A stretch of 64,000 nt of DNA from Paraburkholderia guartelaensis (GTDB lineage: Bacteria > Pseudomonadota > Gammaproteobacteria > Burkholderiales > Burkholderiaceae), in contig NZ_SMOD01000030.1 in NCBI RefSeq assembly GCF_004353905.1, forward strand, positions 1-64,000, written 5' to 3'. This document shows, piece after piece, positions 8,818-17,366 of this stretch (position 1 is the first letter of the stretch; each line of letters starts with the position of its first letter). A program made the position numbers and the translations under genes. The notes under the pieces are model-generated. The model saw only the letters and a program-made list of their open reading frames with translations, was not told the DNA's origin and searched no databases.

Positions 8818-8836
8818 ATATCTTTTTCGTCTTGAT
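8818..8836 (-). promoter_or_regulatory. 19-bp element, copy 2, upstream of dld
   Basis: ATATCTTTTTCGTCTTGAT on the plus strand is the perfect reverse complement of the element at 7877-7895. It lies about 82 bases before the dld start, the right distance for a LysR activator site. Its AT-rich make-up stands out from the GC-rich surroundings. Confidence 0.6.
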
Positions 8837-8917
8837 TGTGCGTGGTCGCGATATTGGACGTAATAGGTCGCGGGTTTTATCCTTCCGCGATCATCGTTTT
8901 CTGCAGGAGCCGTTCGC

Positions 8918-10660
8918 ATGTCCACCACCAACCCGAGCGCCGCTCGCGAGCCGCTTGTCGCGTCGTTGCGAGCCGTCGTCGGCCGCGAGCACGTGCTGAC
9001 CGGCGACGAAGCCACGCGGCGCTACCGCAAGGGCTTTCGCTTCGGCGAAGGGAAGGTGGCGGCGGTCGTGCGGCCCGGCACGCTCGTCGAGCAGTGGCGG
9101 GTGCTGCAGGCGTGCGTGTCCGCGAACGCAATCGTCATCTCGCAGGCTTCGAATACGGGTCTCACGGGTGGCTCCACGCCCGACGGCGACGACTACGACC
9201 GCGAGGTCGTGATCGTGAGCATGACGCGCATGCGCAAGGTCTATGTGATCGACGGCGGCAAGCAGGTGGTCTGCCTGCCGGGCTCGACGCTCGATCAGCT
9301 GGAGCAGACGCTCAAGCCGCTCGGGCGTGAGCCGCATTCGGTCATTGGCTCCTCATGTATCGGCGCTTCGGTCGTGGGCGGCGTGTGCAACAACTCGGGC
9401 GGCTCGCTCGTGCGGCGCGGACCGGCCTATACGGAGATGACCGTGTTTGCGCAGGTCGATGCAGCGGGACGTCTTACGCTCGTGAATCGTCTCGGCATCC
9501 GGCTCGGCGAGACGCCGGAAGCAGTGCTTGGCCGCCTCGATCGCGGCGAGTTGCCCGAAGCCGATATCCTGCACGACGCGGGCGCGGCTTCCGACCACGG
9601 TTACGCGGATCACGTACGCGACATCGAAGCGGATACGCCCGCGCGCTACAACGCCGACCCGCTTCGTCTGCACGAAGCGGCGGGTTCCGCGGGCAAGGTC
9701 ATGGTGTTCGCGGTGCGGCTCGACACGTTCCCGATCGAGCGGGGCGCGAAGGTGTTCTACATCGGCACGAACGAGACGGCTGAGCTGACCGACCTGCGCC
9801 GCGACATACTGGGCAAGTTCTCGAAGCTGCCCATCGCGGGCGAATACCTGCATCGAGACGCCTTCGATATTGCCGAGCGCTACGGCAAGGACATGTTCCT
9901 CCTGATCCAGCATCTCGGCACGCAGCGCCTGCCCGCGCTGTTCGCCTTCAAGAGCCGTTGCGACGCGTTTTTCGAGCGGTTGCCGTTCTTTCCCGCGCAT
10001 TTCACCGACCGCGTGGCGCAGGCCGTGAGCCAGTGGTTTCCGGGCCATCTGCCCGCGCGGCTCAAGGACTACAGGCAGCGCTACGAACATCATTTGATGC
10101 TCAAGGTGTCGGCCGATATGGTGGACGAAACGCGGGCTTACCTGAAAACGTTTTTCGGCGTGGCGAGCGGCGACTTTTTCGAATGCACCGACGAAGAGGG
10201 CAGCAAGGCGTTTCTCCATCGTTTCGCCGCCGCGGGCGCGGCGGTGCGCTATCGGGCGGTGCATAGCGACGAAGTGGAGGATATCGTCGCGCTCGATATC
10301 GCGCTTCGCCGCAACGATCGCGACTGGTTCGAGCGACTGCCCGAGGCGGTTGAAAAGCCCATCGCGATCAAGCTCTATTACGGGCACTTCTTCTGCCATG
10401 TGTTTCATCAGGACTACATCGTACGCAAGGGGAACGATTGCCTCGCACTGGAACACGAGATGTGGAAGCTGCTGGACGCGCGCGGCGCCGAATATCCCGC
10501 TGAGCACAACGTCGGCCATCTCTACGATGCGAAGCCTGCGCTGAAGTCGTTTTACGAAACGCTCGATCCGTGCAACTGCTTCAATCCGGGTATCGGCCAT
10601 ACGTCGAAGTTCGCGCGGTATCGTGAGCCGCAGGCGCAGCGCGAGCCGCAGGCGCAGTAA
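8918..10660 (+). CDS. dld: Quinone-dependent D-lactate dehydrogenase
   Basis: 580 residues, close to E. coli Dld (571). Residues about 40-230 form the FAD-binding domain, with the SQASNTGLTGGSTPDGDDYD loop and the SCIGASVVGGVCNNSGG segment that cradle the flavin. The C-terminal half holds the substrate cap and basic membrane-binding region typical of Dld. The enzyme oxidises D-lactate to pyruvate at the inner face of the membrane and feeds electrons to quinone. AGGAG precedes the ATG. The extreme C terminus carries a short tandem duplication (EPQAQ twice). It is probably activated by the LysR protein just upstream. Confidence 0.93.
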   Translation: MSTTNPSAAREPLVASLRAVVGREHVLTGDEATRRYRKGFRFGEGKVAAVVRPGTLVEQWRVLQACVSANAIVISQASNTGLTGGSTPDGDDYDREVVIVSMTRMRKVYVIDGGKQVVCLPGSTLDQLEQTLKPLGREPHSVIGSSCIGASVVGGVCNNSGGSLVRRGPAYTEMTVFAQVDAAGRLTLVNRLGIRLGETPEAVLGRLDRGELPEADILHDAGAASDHGYADHVRDIEADTPARYNADPLRLHEAAGSAGKVMVFAVRLDTFPIERGAKVFYIGTNETAELTDLRRDILGKFSKLPIAGEYLHRDAFDIAERYGKDMFLLIQHLGTQRLPALFAFKSRCDAFFERLPFFPAHFTDRVAQAVSQWFPGHLPARLKDYRQRYEHHLMLKVSADMVDETRAYLKTFFGVASGDFFECTDEEGSKAFLHRFAAAGAAVRYRAVHSDEVEDIVALDIALRRNDRDWFERLPEAVEKPIAIKLYYGHFFCHVFHQDYIVRKGNDCLALEHEMWKLLDARGAEYPAEHNVGHLYDAKPALKSFYETLDPCNCFNPGIGHTSKFARYREPQAQREPQAQ

Positions 10661-10668
10661 ACAAAAAG

Positions 10669-10695
10669 ACGGCGGCGGTATCGAACCGTCGCCGT
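10669..10695 (-). terminator. Rho-independent terminator of the DUF4410-like lipoprotein gene
   Basis: Ten-base arms ACGGCGGCGG and CCGTCGCCGT (one G-T pair) around a seven-base loop. Read leftward, the stem is followed by CTTTTTGTTT, so it suits the minus-strand lipoprotein gene; it can also back up the end of dld. Confidence 0.65.
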
Positions 10696-10737
10696 AAAGG
10701 GCACGTAGCCTCGCGCTGCGCTGCGCGCTTCCCCCTG

Positions 10738-11505
10738 TCAGCTCTTCGTCGTCGTTGCCATCCAGCCGTTCTGCGTGCTGATCTGCGTGATTTCCTTCGC
10801 GATCGAGCGGGCCAGCTTGCCGGCATCCGACGAGAGCGTGTCGCGCTTCGCCTCCGAGGCGCCGTGCAGACCGCCGCCCACCACCGCCGCCGTCGCGACA
10901 TGGCCAGCCGCCGCGCCCACGCCCGCCGTCTCGGCCATGCCAGGCATATGGCCGCTATCGGCCTTCGTCTGGAAGCTCAGGAGCGGTTGCGGTTCGCCGC
11001 CGTTGGCGGGCTGGAACAGCACCGCGATCGTCGCGCCCACTTCGCTCTTGCCCGCGCCCAGTCCGATCAGCATGCGGCGGCGGCTGCTGCCCGCGTCCAT
11101 CGTGTCGATGCGGCCTTCCACGATCAGCGCGTTGCGACCGGCGGGGGCGGGACCGTCCATGCGCACGGCGGGCAGGCCCATTTTCTGAAGTTCGCTCACG
11201 AGCTGATCGGCGAGATGCTCGCGCGTTTGCAGCGCGGCCTGCTGTTGCTGCTGCTCCGACGACTCGCCGCTCGTCATCGTCTTGAGCTTGTGCAGCATGC
11301 CGGTGCTGTCGAGCTTCACCTGGTCGGCGGCGGCGTCGAACGTGTAGACGTAGACGACGTCGGCGTGCAGTTGCGGGAGCGGCCCATTCGTCTGCACGAC
11401 CGGCGCGGCCGATGCGCAGCCGCTCGCGAACAGCGCGCCGGCGAGGCACGTGGTGCCCGCGATGCGCTTGGCTTTTTTGACGAGGAAGTTGATGATCGTT
11501 TGCAT
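10738..11505 (-). CDS. DUF4410-like lipoprotein
   Basis: 255 residues from the ATG at 11505, chosen because AAAGGA lies nine bases upstream; an upstream in-frame ATG has no such site. A signal peptide ends in the lipobox FASGC with Cys30, so the product is a lipid-anchored envelope protein. The rest shows the DUF4410 pattern: a strand near ADVVYVYTF, a conserved ALIVEGRIDTMDAGSSRRR core and a late glycine/alanine stretch. Residues about 80-95 contain a glutamine run. The function of the family is not known. It sits alone between dld (convergent) and the two-component operon (same strand, 190 bases away). Confidence 0.75.
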   Translation of the reverse strand: MQTIINFLVKKAKRIAGTTCLAGALFASGCASAAPVVQTNGPLPQLHADVVYVYTFDAAADQVKLDSTGMLHKLKTMTSGESSEQQQQQAALQTREHLADQLVSELQKMGLPAVRMDGPAPAGRNALIVEGRIDTMDAGSSRRRMLIGLGAGKSEVGATIAVLFQPANGGEPQPLLSFQTKADSGHMPGMAETAGVGAAAGHVATAAVVGGGLHGASEAKRDTLSSDAGKLARSIAKEITQISTQNGWMATTTKS

Positions 11506-11694
11506 GTCGATGTCCTTTTGCCTGAAAGAGTGTCTCGTGTCTGCCGATACTCGCAAATTACTCAGGATGGCGAACTATCGACTATGGTGCTTCGGCGTCT
11601 GGGCTTCGGTTTGTTCTGCTCCGTTGCTCAGGCTCAGGCGCAAGTATGGGGGGAAGGGCGCGCGAAATCCACGCGCAAATTATGTCGATTCATG

Positions 11695-13092
11695 TCATGC
11701 GTGAGCGGCCGGCGGCGCGCCGTTCTGACTCGACGAGGGACGGTTCAGCGGCAGGCGCACGACGGCTTCGAGGCCGCCGCCTTCGCGGTCGCGGAACGTG
11801 AGCGAGCCGCCATGCAGCCGCGCGATCCGCTCGACGATGGCAAGCCCGAGGCCCGAGCCGCCCGAATGCGTGCGCGCGTTCGCGCCGCGGCTGAAGGGCG
11901 ATTTGAGGCGCTCCAGCTCCTCGGCGCGGATGCCGTTGCCGCGGTCGGCAACGATCACGCAGGCGGTGTCGCCGTCGCGCCAGGTGCGAATCGTCAGACC
12001 TGTGCGGCCATAGTTCACGGCGTTCTGCATGAGATTCATCAGCAGACGCATAACCGCGATGGGCCGGAACGCGAACACCGGCAACTCGCCTTCGTCGAAA
12101 TCGAATTCATGGCCGAGCCCCGCGAAGTCGGCGACGAGCTGGCCTGCGAGTGCGTTGAGGTCGCCCGGTTGCGGCGCTTCGCGCTCGCCGCTGCCTGCGT
12201 AGTCCATGAACTGCTGGAGGATCGTGTCGATCTGGTCCAGATAGCTCTCGGACGAGGCCACGAGCGCATCGTTGCTGCCGCGCGGCAGGGCCATCGCGAT
12301 CGCGAGGCGCAGTTTCGTGAGCGGCGTGCGGATGTCGTGCGAGACGCCGGCCAGCATCAGCGCGCGCGTGGCCTCGGCCTGCTTCAGCGCTTCGGTCATT
12401 TGATTGAAGGCGCGGCTCACTTGGGCGATTTCGGTGGGGCCGTTGGTCGGCAGCGGCGGCGGCGTTTCGCCGGCGCTCACACGCCGCGCCGCGCGCGCGA
12501 GCTTGCGCAGCGGCCGGTTGATGTGGCGCTGCAACAGATAGCCGGTGAGCGCGGCGAGCAGCGCGAGCGCGGCGGACAGGATCAACGCCGTGGTGATGCC
12601 GCTCGCGCGCGCGTCGGCGGTTACCGGCAGTGCGATCCAGATCGGTTCGCCCGCTGCATGAAGGCGGATCCACAGGCGCTCCTGCGCGGCTTCGCCATCC
12701 GCTGCGGGTTCAGTCTCGTCGTGACTCGCGTCCCAGCGCACCAGCAGCTCGGGCGGCAGATGGCTTTGCAGCGCTTCGACGAACACGTCGCGCTGCCAGG
12801 TGCGGAAAAAGTCGACGAGACTCGGAGGCGCCTCGCTCGACGCTTGTGGCGGCGCCGCACGGCGCGCATCGAACCGCGCAGCCGCCGCGCGCCCTTCGTC
12901 GGGCGGCATGGACGCGAGCGTGGTGTCGAGCAGCTTGACGTAATCGGCGAAGATGATCGAGGCGCGTTCGATGCGCGGGCGCTGCACGAAGTGCAGCAGC
13001 ACAATGAGCGAGCAGATCTGCGAGAGCGCGACGAGCGCCACCAGCAGCGCGATGTTGCGCGAGAGCAGCGAGCGCGGCAGGCGCAAGCGCAT
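11695..13092 (-). CDS. EnvZ-type sensor histidine kinase
   Basis: 465 residues. Two membrane helices (about 13-33 and 166-188) bracket a periplasmic sensor region of about 130 residues; a HAMP domain follows (about 189-240), then the phospho-acceptor His252 in SHDIRTPLTKLR and the HATPase domain with N-box NLMQNAVNYG and G-boxes DRGNGI and GGSGLGLAI. The ATG overlaps the stop of the response-regulator gene (TAATG), which fixes this start and shows translational coupling. It should autophosphorylate and pass phosphate to the OmpR-type partner. The family resembles EnvZ/RisS; the periplasmic signal is not evident. Confidence 0.88.
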   Translation of the reverse strand: MRLRLPRSLLSRNIALLVALVALSQICSLIVLLHFVQRPRIERASIIFADYVKLLDTTLASMPPDEGRAAAARFDARRAAPPQASSEAPPSLVDFFRTWQRDVFVEALQSHLPPELLVRWDASHDETEPAADGEAAQERLWIRLHAAGEPIWIALPVTADARASGITTALILSAALALLAALTGYLLQRHINRPLRKLARAARRVSAGETPPPLPTNGPTEIAQVSRAFNQMTEALKQAEATRALMLAGVSHDIRTPLTKLRLAIAMALPRGSNDALVASSESYLDQIDTILQQFMDYAGSGEREAPQPGDLNALAGQLVADFAGLGHEFDFDEGELPVFAFRPIAVMRLLMNLMQNAVNYGRTGLTIRTWRDGDTACVIVADRGNGIRAEELERLKSPFSRGANARTHSGGSGLGLAIVERIARLHGGSLTFRDREGGGLEAVVRLPLNRPSSSQNGAPPAAHA

Positions 13093-13805
13093 TACGATTC
13101 GACGCCGGCCACCAGCATGTAGCCGATGCCCCAGACGGTCTTGATGAAGCGCGGCTTGGCGGGATCGTCCTCGACGATCTGCCGCAGGCGCAGGATCTGC
13201 ACGTCCACGCTGCGGTCGAGCGCGCTGTGGTCGCGCCCGCGCGCGCGGGCGAGCAGATTCTCGCGGCTCACGGCGCGGTTCGGCGACGAGCCGAGCGCGT
13301 GAAGCAGCAGCATCTGCGCCGAGTGGACCTCGATGGGCGTGCCGTCGCGGTAGAGCGTTTGTTTGCCAACGTCGAACTGAAAGTCGCCGAAGCGCAGCAA
13401 TTGCGAGGTGACCGTGGGCTCGCCCGAGGCCATCTTCTGGCGGCGCAGCAGGGCGCGAATGCGCGCGACCAGCTCGTCGGGAAGAAACGGCTTGGCGAGG
13501 TAGTCGTCGGCGCCGGTCTCGAGGCCGATCACCTTGTCGGCGGCATCGCCCTTGGCGGTGAGCATGAGGATCGGCAGCGTCTGGCCTTCGGCGCGCAGGC
13601 GGCGGCATACCGTGAGGCCGTCTTCAGGCTCCATCATGAGATCGAGCACGAGGAGGTCGTAGGGCTCACGCTGAAGCAGGCGGTCGAGGCGCTTGCCGTC
13701 GGCGACGGCGCGCACCTCGAAACCCTGGCTCGTGAGAAAGCGCTGCAGCATGTTGCGCAGTTCGGCTTCGTCGTCGAGCACGATGATCCTGTTTGCCTGC
13801 TCCAT
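13092..13805 (-). CDS. OmpR-type response regulator
   Basis: 237 residues: receiver domain (1-120) with acidic pocket DDE at 11-13, phospho-acceptor Asp55 in VLDLMM and Lys near AKPF, then a winged-helix DNA-binding domain (about 135-235) ending in the TVWGIGYML strand typical of OmpR. GGAGG precedes the ATG. It is the first gene of a two-gene operon with the kinase downstream. It closely resembles the OmpR/RisA group of beta-proteobacteria. The EF-hand gene upstream on the same strand ends 17 bases before it and may belong to the same transcript. Confidence 0.9.
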   Translation of the reverse strand: MEQANRIIVLDDEAELRNMLQRFLTSQGFEVRAVADGKRLDRLLQREPYDLLVLDLMMEPEDGLTVCRRLRAEGQTLPILMLTAKGDAADKVIGLETGADDYLAKPFLPDELVARIRALLRRQKMASGEPTVTSQLLRFGDFQFDVGKQTLYRDGTPIEVHSAQMLLLHALGSSPNRAVSRENLLARARGRDHSALDRSVDVQILRLRQIVEDDPAKPRFIKTVWGIGYMLVAGVES

Positions 13806-13821
13806 GTGACGCCTCCGGCGT

Positions 13822-14127
13822 TCATCGGGCTGCTGCGCGCGCTCGCATGAAGTCCTCGATCTGCGCGAGGGTGACGAAGCCGGCCTTTTGCGTGTCGATT
13901 TCGTCGAAGTGCTGCGCGACCTTCGGCATACCCGCCTGCGCCTGCTCGCGCGTGAGCTTGCCGTCGTGCGTCGTGTTCGCGGCGGCGAAACGCCCTTCCA
14001 TCTGCGCCATCATGCGTTCGACGCGCGCGCTGTCGCCTGAGCCGCCCGGCAAGGCCTGAGCCGATGCCGGCATGCAAACCGCTGCTGAAACGATACACAA
14101 AACGAGGGCAGCGATCATCTTCTTCAT
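13822..14127 (-). CDS. Small secreted EF-hand protein
   Basis: 101 residues with a signal peptide (1-23, cleavage after ASA). Two EF-hand-like loops follow: one around NTTHDGKLTREQ (about residues 51-62), with the acidic residues expected for calcium, and a weaker one around DTQKAGFVTLAQ. CGGAG precedes the ATG. It may bind calcium in the periplasm. The gene lies 17 bases upstream of the response regulator on the same strand, so calcium or envelope state could be tied to that two-component system; this link is inferred from position only. Confidence 0.75.
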   Translation of the reverse strand: MKKMIAALVLCIVSAAVCMPASAQALPGGSGDSARVERMMAQMEGRFAAANTTHDGKLTREQAQAGMPKVAQHFDEIDTQKAGFVTLAQIEDFMRARAAAR

Positions 14128-14229
14128 GGTGTTCTCCGTGAGGTGGCCGACGTAGCGCGCCGGCCGGTTGATAAAGCGAATGAGAGGGGCGGCTGCGGGT
14201 CATGCGAATCCGCAGCCGCCGGTGATGGT

Positions 14230-15210
14230 TCAGGCCCAGTGAGCGGGGACCCACACGCGGCCGACCCAGTGGCCGGGAATCCACACGGCGGGGCGCGGGG
14301 CGATGTACACGGCGCGCGGCAGCGGCTGGCCCACATAGACGACCTTGGGTGCCGGCGGCGCCACGTAGACGACCTTCGGTGCGGGGGCCGGCGCCACGTA
14401 GACCGTCTTCGGTGCGGGAGGCGCGACATAAACCGTCTGCGGTGCGGGTGCCGGCGCGACGACCACCGTCTTGGGGGCGGGCGGCGGCGGGGCGACATAC
14501 ACCGTGGTGCTGGGCGGCGGCGGCGTGACGACGACCGGCGCGGGCACGGGGGCCGGGACGCCCACGACGGCGACCGTCGTGCCCGAGGTGGTGACCGTGC
14601 CGGTGGTGACTGTGCCGCCGTGGACGACGGTGGTGCCGCCGCTCGTGGTCACCACGCCGGTTCCGACGCCCGTCGCGCTGCCCGAGTGGTAGACGCTGCC
14701 GCCCTGCGTACCGGTGACGGTGCCCGAGCGATTGCACGTGTTCCCCGCGCAGCTCGTGGACGCCGAGTGCCCGTAGGTGTTGCCGTTGCCCGTCGTGACC
14801 GTACCCGTCGACGAGTACTGGCCGGGCGCCGTGCGCGTCACGCTACCCGAGGTGCTCGCGCTGCCGCCATCCGAGCCGTTGAGCGAGCCGGTGTGCGAGC
14901 AGGTGCCGCCCGCGCAGCTCGTATCGCCCGAATGCTGGACCGAGCGGCCGTTCGGGCCGTAGGCCGTGCCGCTGTTGCTGAACTGGCCCGGCGCGGTGCG
15001 GGTGATGGAGCCGCTGTTGGTGGCGACGCCGCCCCAGGGACCGGCCACGCCGCCCGCATGCGAGCAGGTGCCGCCGCTGCACGAACCGTAGTGCGCGCCG
15101 TTGTACGTGCCGTGCGGCGTGTATGCCGTGCCGTGGCCGGACCAGCCGGCGAAAGCGGGGGCGCTGGCGAAGCCGATGAGCGCGGCGACGACGAGGGGGA
15201 GCGTTTTCAT
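14230..15210 (-). CDS. Secreted modular protein with three 55-residue CX4C modules
   Basis: 326 residues. Signal peptide 1-21 (AFA-GW). Residues about 36-175 consist of three modules with exact 55-residue spacing, each with a CX4C motif (Cys44/49, Cys99/104, Cys154/159) and a following TRTAPGQ-type strand. Residues about 183-215 are Thr/Val/Gly rich. Residues 225-305 are a proline-rich array of VYVAPPAPK-type units, and the end carries two WxPxHW motifs. AAGGA precedes the ATG. The build suggests an extended, disulphide-bonded envelope or surface protein. I do not recognise a named family; relatives annotated as hypothetical occur in Burkholderia-like genomes. Confidence 0.75.
   Translation of the reverse strand: MKTLPLVVAALIGFASAPAFAGWSGHGTAYTPHGTYNGAHYGSCSGGTCSHAGGVAGPWGGVATNSGSITRTAPGQFSNSGTAYGPNGRSVQHSGDTSCAGGTCSHTGSLNGSDGGSASTSGSVTRTAPGQYSSTGTVTTGNGNTYGHSASTSCAGNTCNRSGTVTGTQGGSVYHSGSATGVGTGVVTTSGGTTVVHGGTVTTGTVTTSGTTVAVVGVPAPVPAPVVVTPPPPSTTVYVAPPPPAPKTVVVAPAPAPQTVYVAPPAPKTVYVAPAPAPKVVYVAPPAPKVVYVGQPLPRAVYIAPRPAVWIPGHWVGRVWVPAHWA
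14686..15105 (-). repeat. 165-bp periodic coding repeat (three CX4C modules)
   Basis: The codons for Cys44, Cys99 and Cys154 begin at 15081, 14916 and 14751, exactly 165 bases apart. Module consensus at protein level is S-C-x-G-x-T-C followed by a glycine/serine-rich stretch and TRTAPGQ (the last is absent from module three). Copies have diverged at the DNA level, so the duplication is old. Confidence 0.7.
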
Positions 15211-15542
15211 CAGAGGTCCTTGCGGTTCGTTTCGGGAGGCACGCTGCGGCGTGTCAGCGGAACGAACTATAGGGCTGGGCCTGGCTCAAGTCGCGTCATA
15301 AACCATGTCGCCGTGTTACACGTCGCGCGGCGTTTGGCGCTACCTCCCCGCGCACGCGGCGCGGCGGGCGTATCGACGTGTTTCGCGCGCGTGGCGCGTG
15401 ACATATCCCGACATACTTTGCGCGTGGTTTTTCCCTCTGCGCGCCACTACAGTGCCCTTCATCCGACGCGCCGCCGCGACTCCTGCGTGCAACACGCGTC
15501 TTTCCTCACCGCGCAAGACGCGCTTATTGCACACGATCCATC
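15211..15542. other. Divergent intergenic region
   Basis: These 332 bases separate the CX4C-module gene (leftward) from the sterol-desaturase gene (rightward). They must hold both promoters. I found no strong palindrome, no convincing sigma-70 pair and no small ORF with a ribosome site. Confidence 0.4.
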
Positions 15543-16484
15543 ATGCTCACCACAGGAAAACTCGCGTTCTATGTCACGCTGTTCGTCGTCGCCGTCTCGC
15601 TGATCGAGGCGTGCGTGCTCACCTTCAGGAAGCGCCGCGAAGCGGCGGGCGAGGCCGCTTTCGATTGGTCTGAAGTTTGGCTTTCGCTCGCCGACCTCGC
15701 GGGCCGCAAGCTCCTCGCGTTTCTGCCGCTTTCGCTTGCCGCGCCGATCCTGGATTTCGCGTGGGAGCATCGGCTTTTCACGCTGCATATCGACACGGTT
15801 GCGCTCGTGCTGCTGGTCTTTATCGGTCAGGAGTTCTGCTATTACTGGTATCACCGCGCGTCGCACCGCATCCGCTTTTTCTGGGCCACGCATGCCGTGC
15901 ACCATTCGCCGAACCAGTTGACGCTTTCGTCTGCCTACCGTCTGGGGTGGACCGGCAAGCTCACCGGCCCGGCCATGTTCTTCGGGCCGCTCGTGTGGCT
16001 CGGCGTGCGGCCCGAAGTCGTGCTCGCCATCCTTTCGCTCAACCTGCTCTATCAGTTCTGGCTGCACAACACGTGGATTCCGAAGCTCGGCTGGCTCGAG
16101 TACGTGTTCAACACGCCGTCCAACCATCGCGTGCACCATGCTTCGAACGTCGATTATCTCGATGCCAATTATGGTGGAGTCCTGATCATTTTTGACCGTC
16201 TGTTCGGTACCTATGTGCCGGAACGCGCCGATGAGCCTTGCCGCTACGGGCTCGTGACGCCCGTGCGCTCGCGCAATCCATTCGTCGTCGAACTGGAACA
16301 CTGGGCGACGCTCGCACGCGATGTCGTGATGGCAAAGGACATCTGGACCGCCGTGCGCTATGTTTTCCTGCCGCCGGGCTGGCGCGCGGACGGCGGCGGC
16401 GACACCACGGAGAACCTGCGCAAGCAGCACGCGCTCGCCACGGTACGCGCGGATGTTTCACGCGGACGCCCGCGTGCCGGTTGA
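15543..16484 (+). CDS. Sterol desaturase / fatty acid hydroxylase family protein
   Basis: 313 residues with several membrane helices and the complete histidine-box set of the di-iron membrane hydroxylases: HRASH (104-108), HAVHH (117-121) and HRVHH (195-199). Such enzymes hydroxylate or desaturate lipid substrates with oxygen. The fold side is expected to be cytoplasmic. Substrate is not predictable; ornithine lipids, fatty acids and carotenoids are all known for relatives. No good Shine-Dalgarno is visible before the ATG, so the start is moderately sure. The SDR gene follows on the same strand 90 bases later and could act on the hydroxylated product. Confidence 0.85.
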   Translation: MLTTGKLAFYVTLFVVAVSLIEACVLTFRKRREAAGEAAFDWSEVWLSLADLAGRKLLAFLPLSLAAPILDFAWEHRLFTLHIDTVALVLLVFIGQEFCYYWYHRASHRIRFFWATHAVHHSPNQLTLSSAYRLGWTGKLTGPAMFFGPLVWLGVRPEVVLAILSLNLLYQFWLHNTWIPKLGWLEYVFNTPSNHRVHHASNVDYLDANYGGVLIIFDRLFGTYVPERADEPCRYGLVTPVRSRNPFVVELEHWATLARDVVMAKDIWTAVRYVFLPPGWRADGGGDTTENLRKQHALATVRADVSRGRPRAG

Positions 16485-16574
16485 TGGAAGGCCGCGGCTC
16501 GCGTAACGTGGCGCCAGCGGCGCCCGCATCGATCGCGGGCCGCATCGAATTCAGGTTAGCAAAGGAATAAGAGC

Positions 16575-17285
16575 ATGGAAAACGGTTTGAACGGCAAAGT
16601 GGTCGCGGTGACGGGCGGCTTCGGCAGCCTCGGTCTGGCGACGGCGCAATTGCTGGCCGAACGCGGCGCCCGCGTGGCGCTGGTCGGCCGGGGCGCTGCC
16701 CCCGAAGCGGCGGCGCTGCCTGCCGCGCTCGCAAACGCGCTATGCATGGGCGGCGTCGATCTCGTCGACGCGAAGGCGGCCCAAACTGCGTTCGGCGCGT
16801 TGCAGGAGCAGCTTGGCGGGCTCGACGCGCTCGTCAACGTGGCGGGCGCGTTCCGTTGGGAAACCATCGGCGACGGCGATGCGCACACGTGGGATTTGAT
16901 GTTCGATTTGAACGTGAAAACGGCGCTCAATGCCTCGAAGGCCGCTCTGCCTCATCTCGTGCAGAGCGGCGCGGGGCGTGTGGTCAACATCGGTGCGGGC
17001 GCGGGACTCAAGGCGGGGATCGGGATGGGCGCGTATTCGGCGTCGAAGGCGGGCGTGGCGCGTTTGACGGAAGCGCTCGCGGAAGAGCTGAAGGACAAGG
17101 GTGTGACGGTGAACGCGATTTTGCCGAGCACCATCGACACGCCGCAAAACCGCGCCGACATGCCGGACGCCGATTTCACGCGCTGGGTGCAGCCGCGCCA
17201 GATTGCTACGGTGATCGCGTTTTTGCTGGGCGAGGACGCGCAGGCAATTACGGGAGCGCTGATTCCCGTGAACGGGCGCGTATAG
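16575..17285 (+). CDS. Short-chain dehydrogenase/reductase without the usual catalytic serine
   Basis: 236 residues, classical SDR size. The NAD(P)-binding motif TGGFGSLG is at 13-20 and the YxxxK pair is Tyr154/Lys158. The position 13 residues before the tyrosine, normally a serine, is Ala141 within NIGAGAG. The protein may therefore be a weak or altered catalyst, or may use another residue. AAGGA precedes the ATG. It follows the sterol-desaturase gene, so lipid metabolism is a reasonable but unproven context. It is convergent with a small lipoprotein gene. Confidence 0.83.
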   Translation: MENGLNGKVVAVTGGFGSLGLATAQLLAERGARVALVGRGAAPEAAALPAALANALCMGGVDLVDAKAAQTAFGALQEQLGGLDALVNVAGAFRWETIGDGDAHTWDLMFDLNVKTALNASKAALPHLVQSGAGRVVNIGAGAGLKAGIGMGAYSASKAGVARLTEALAEELKDKGVTVNAILPSTIDTPQNRADMPDADFTRWVQPRQIATVIAFLLGEDAQAITGALIPVNGRV

Positions 17286-17366
17286 GAGCGGTGCCGCTGT
17301 TGCGCGCACGGCGCACGCAGGGGCCGCTGCGATCGAGCGGTCCCGCTGTGATTGCGCCGTGACGGG

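Noticed and set aside
7877..8836. Inverted 19-bp repeats considered as ends of an insertion element
   Set aside because: No transposase lies between them, no target duplication is seen, and the enclosed gene is an ordinary LysR regulator; operator copies are a better explanation.
14686..15105. Regular 165-bp repeats considered as a CRISPR or DNA satellite
   Set aside because: The period is a multiple of three, follows codons and conserves protein motifs rather than DNA, so it is a coding repeat.
14143..15603. A 486-codon plus-strand frame across the CX4C-module gene
   Set aside because: The minus-strand product has a signal peptide, ribosome site and ordered repeats; the plus-strand frame is Arg/Gly/Ala low complexity.
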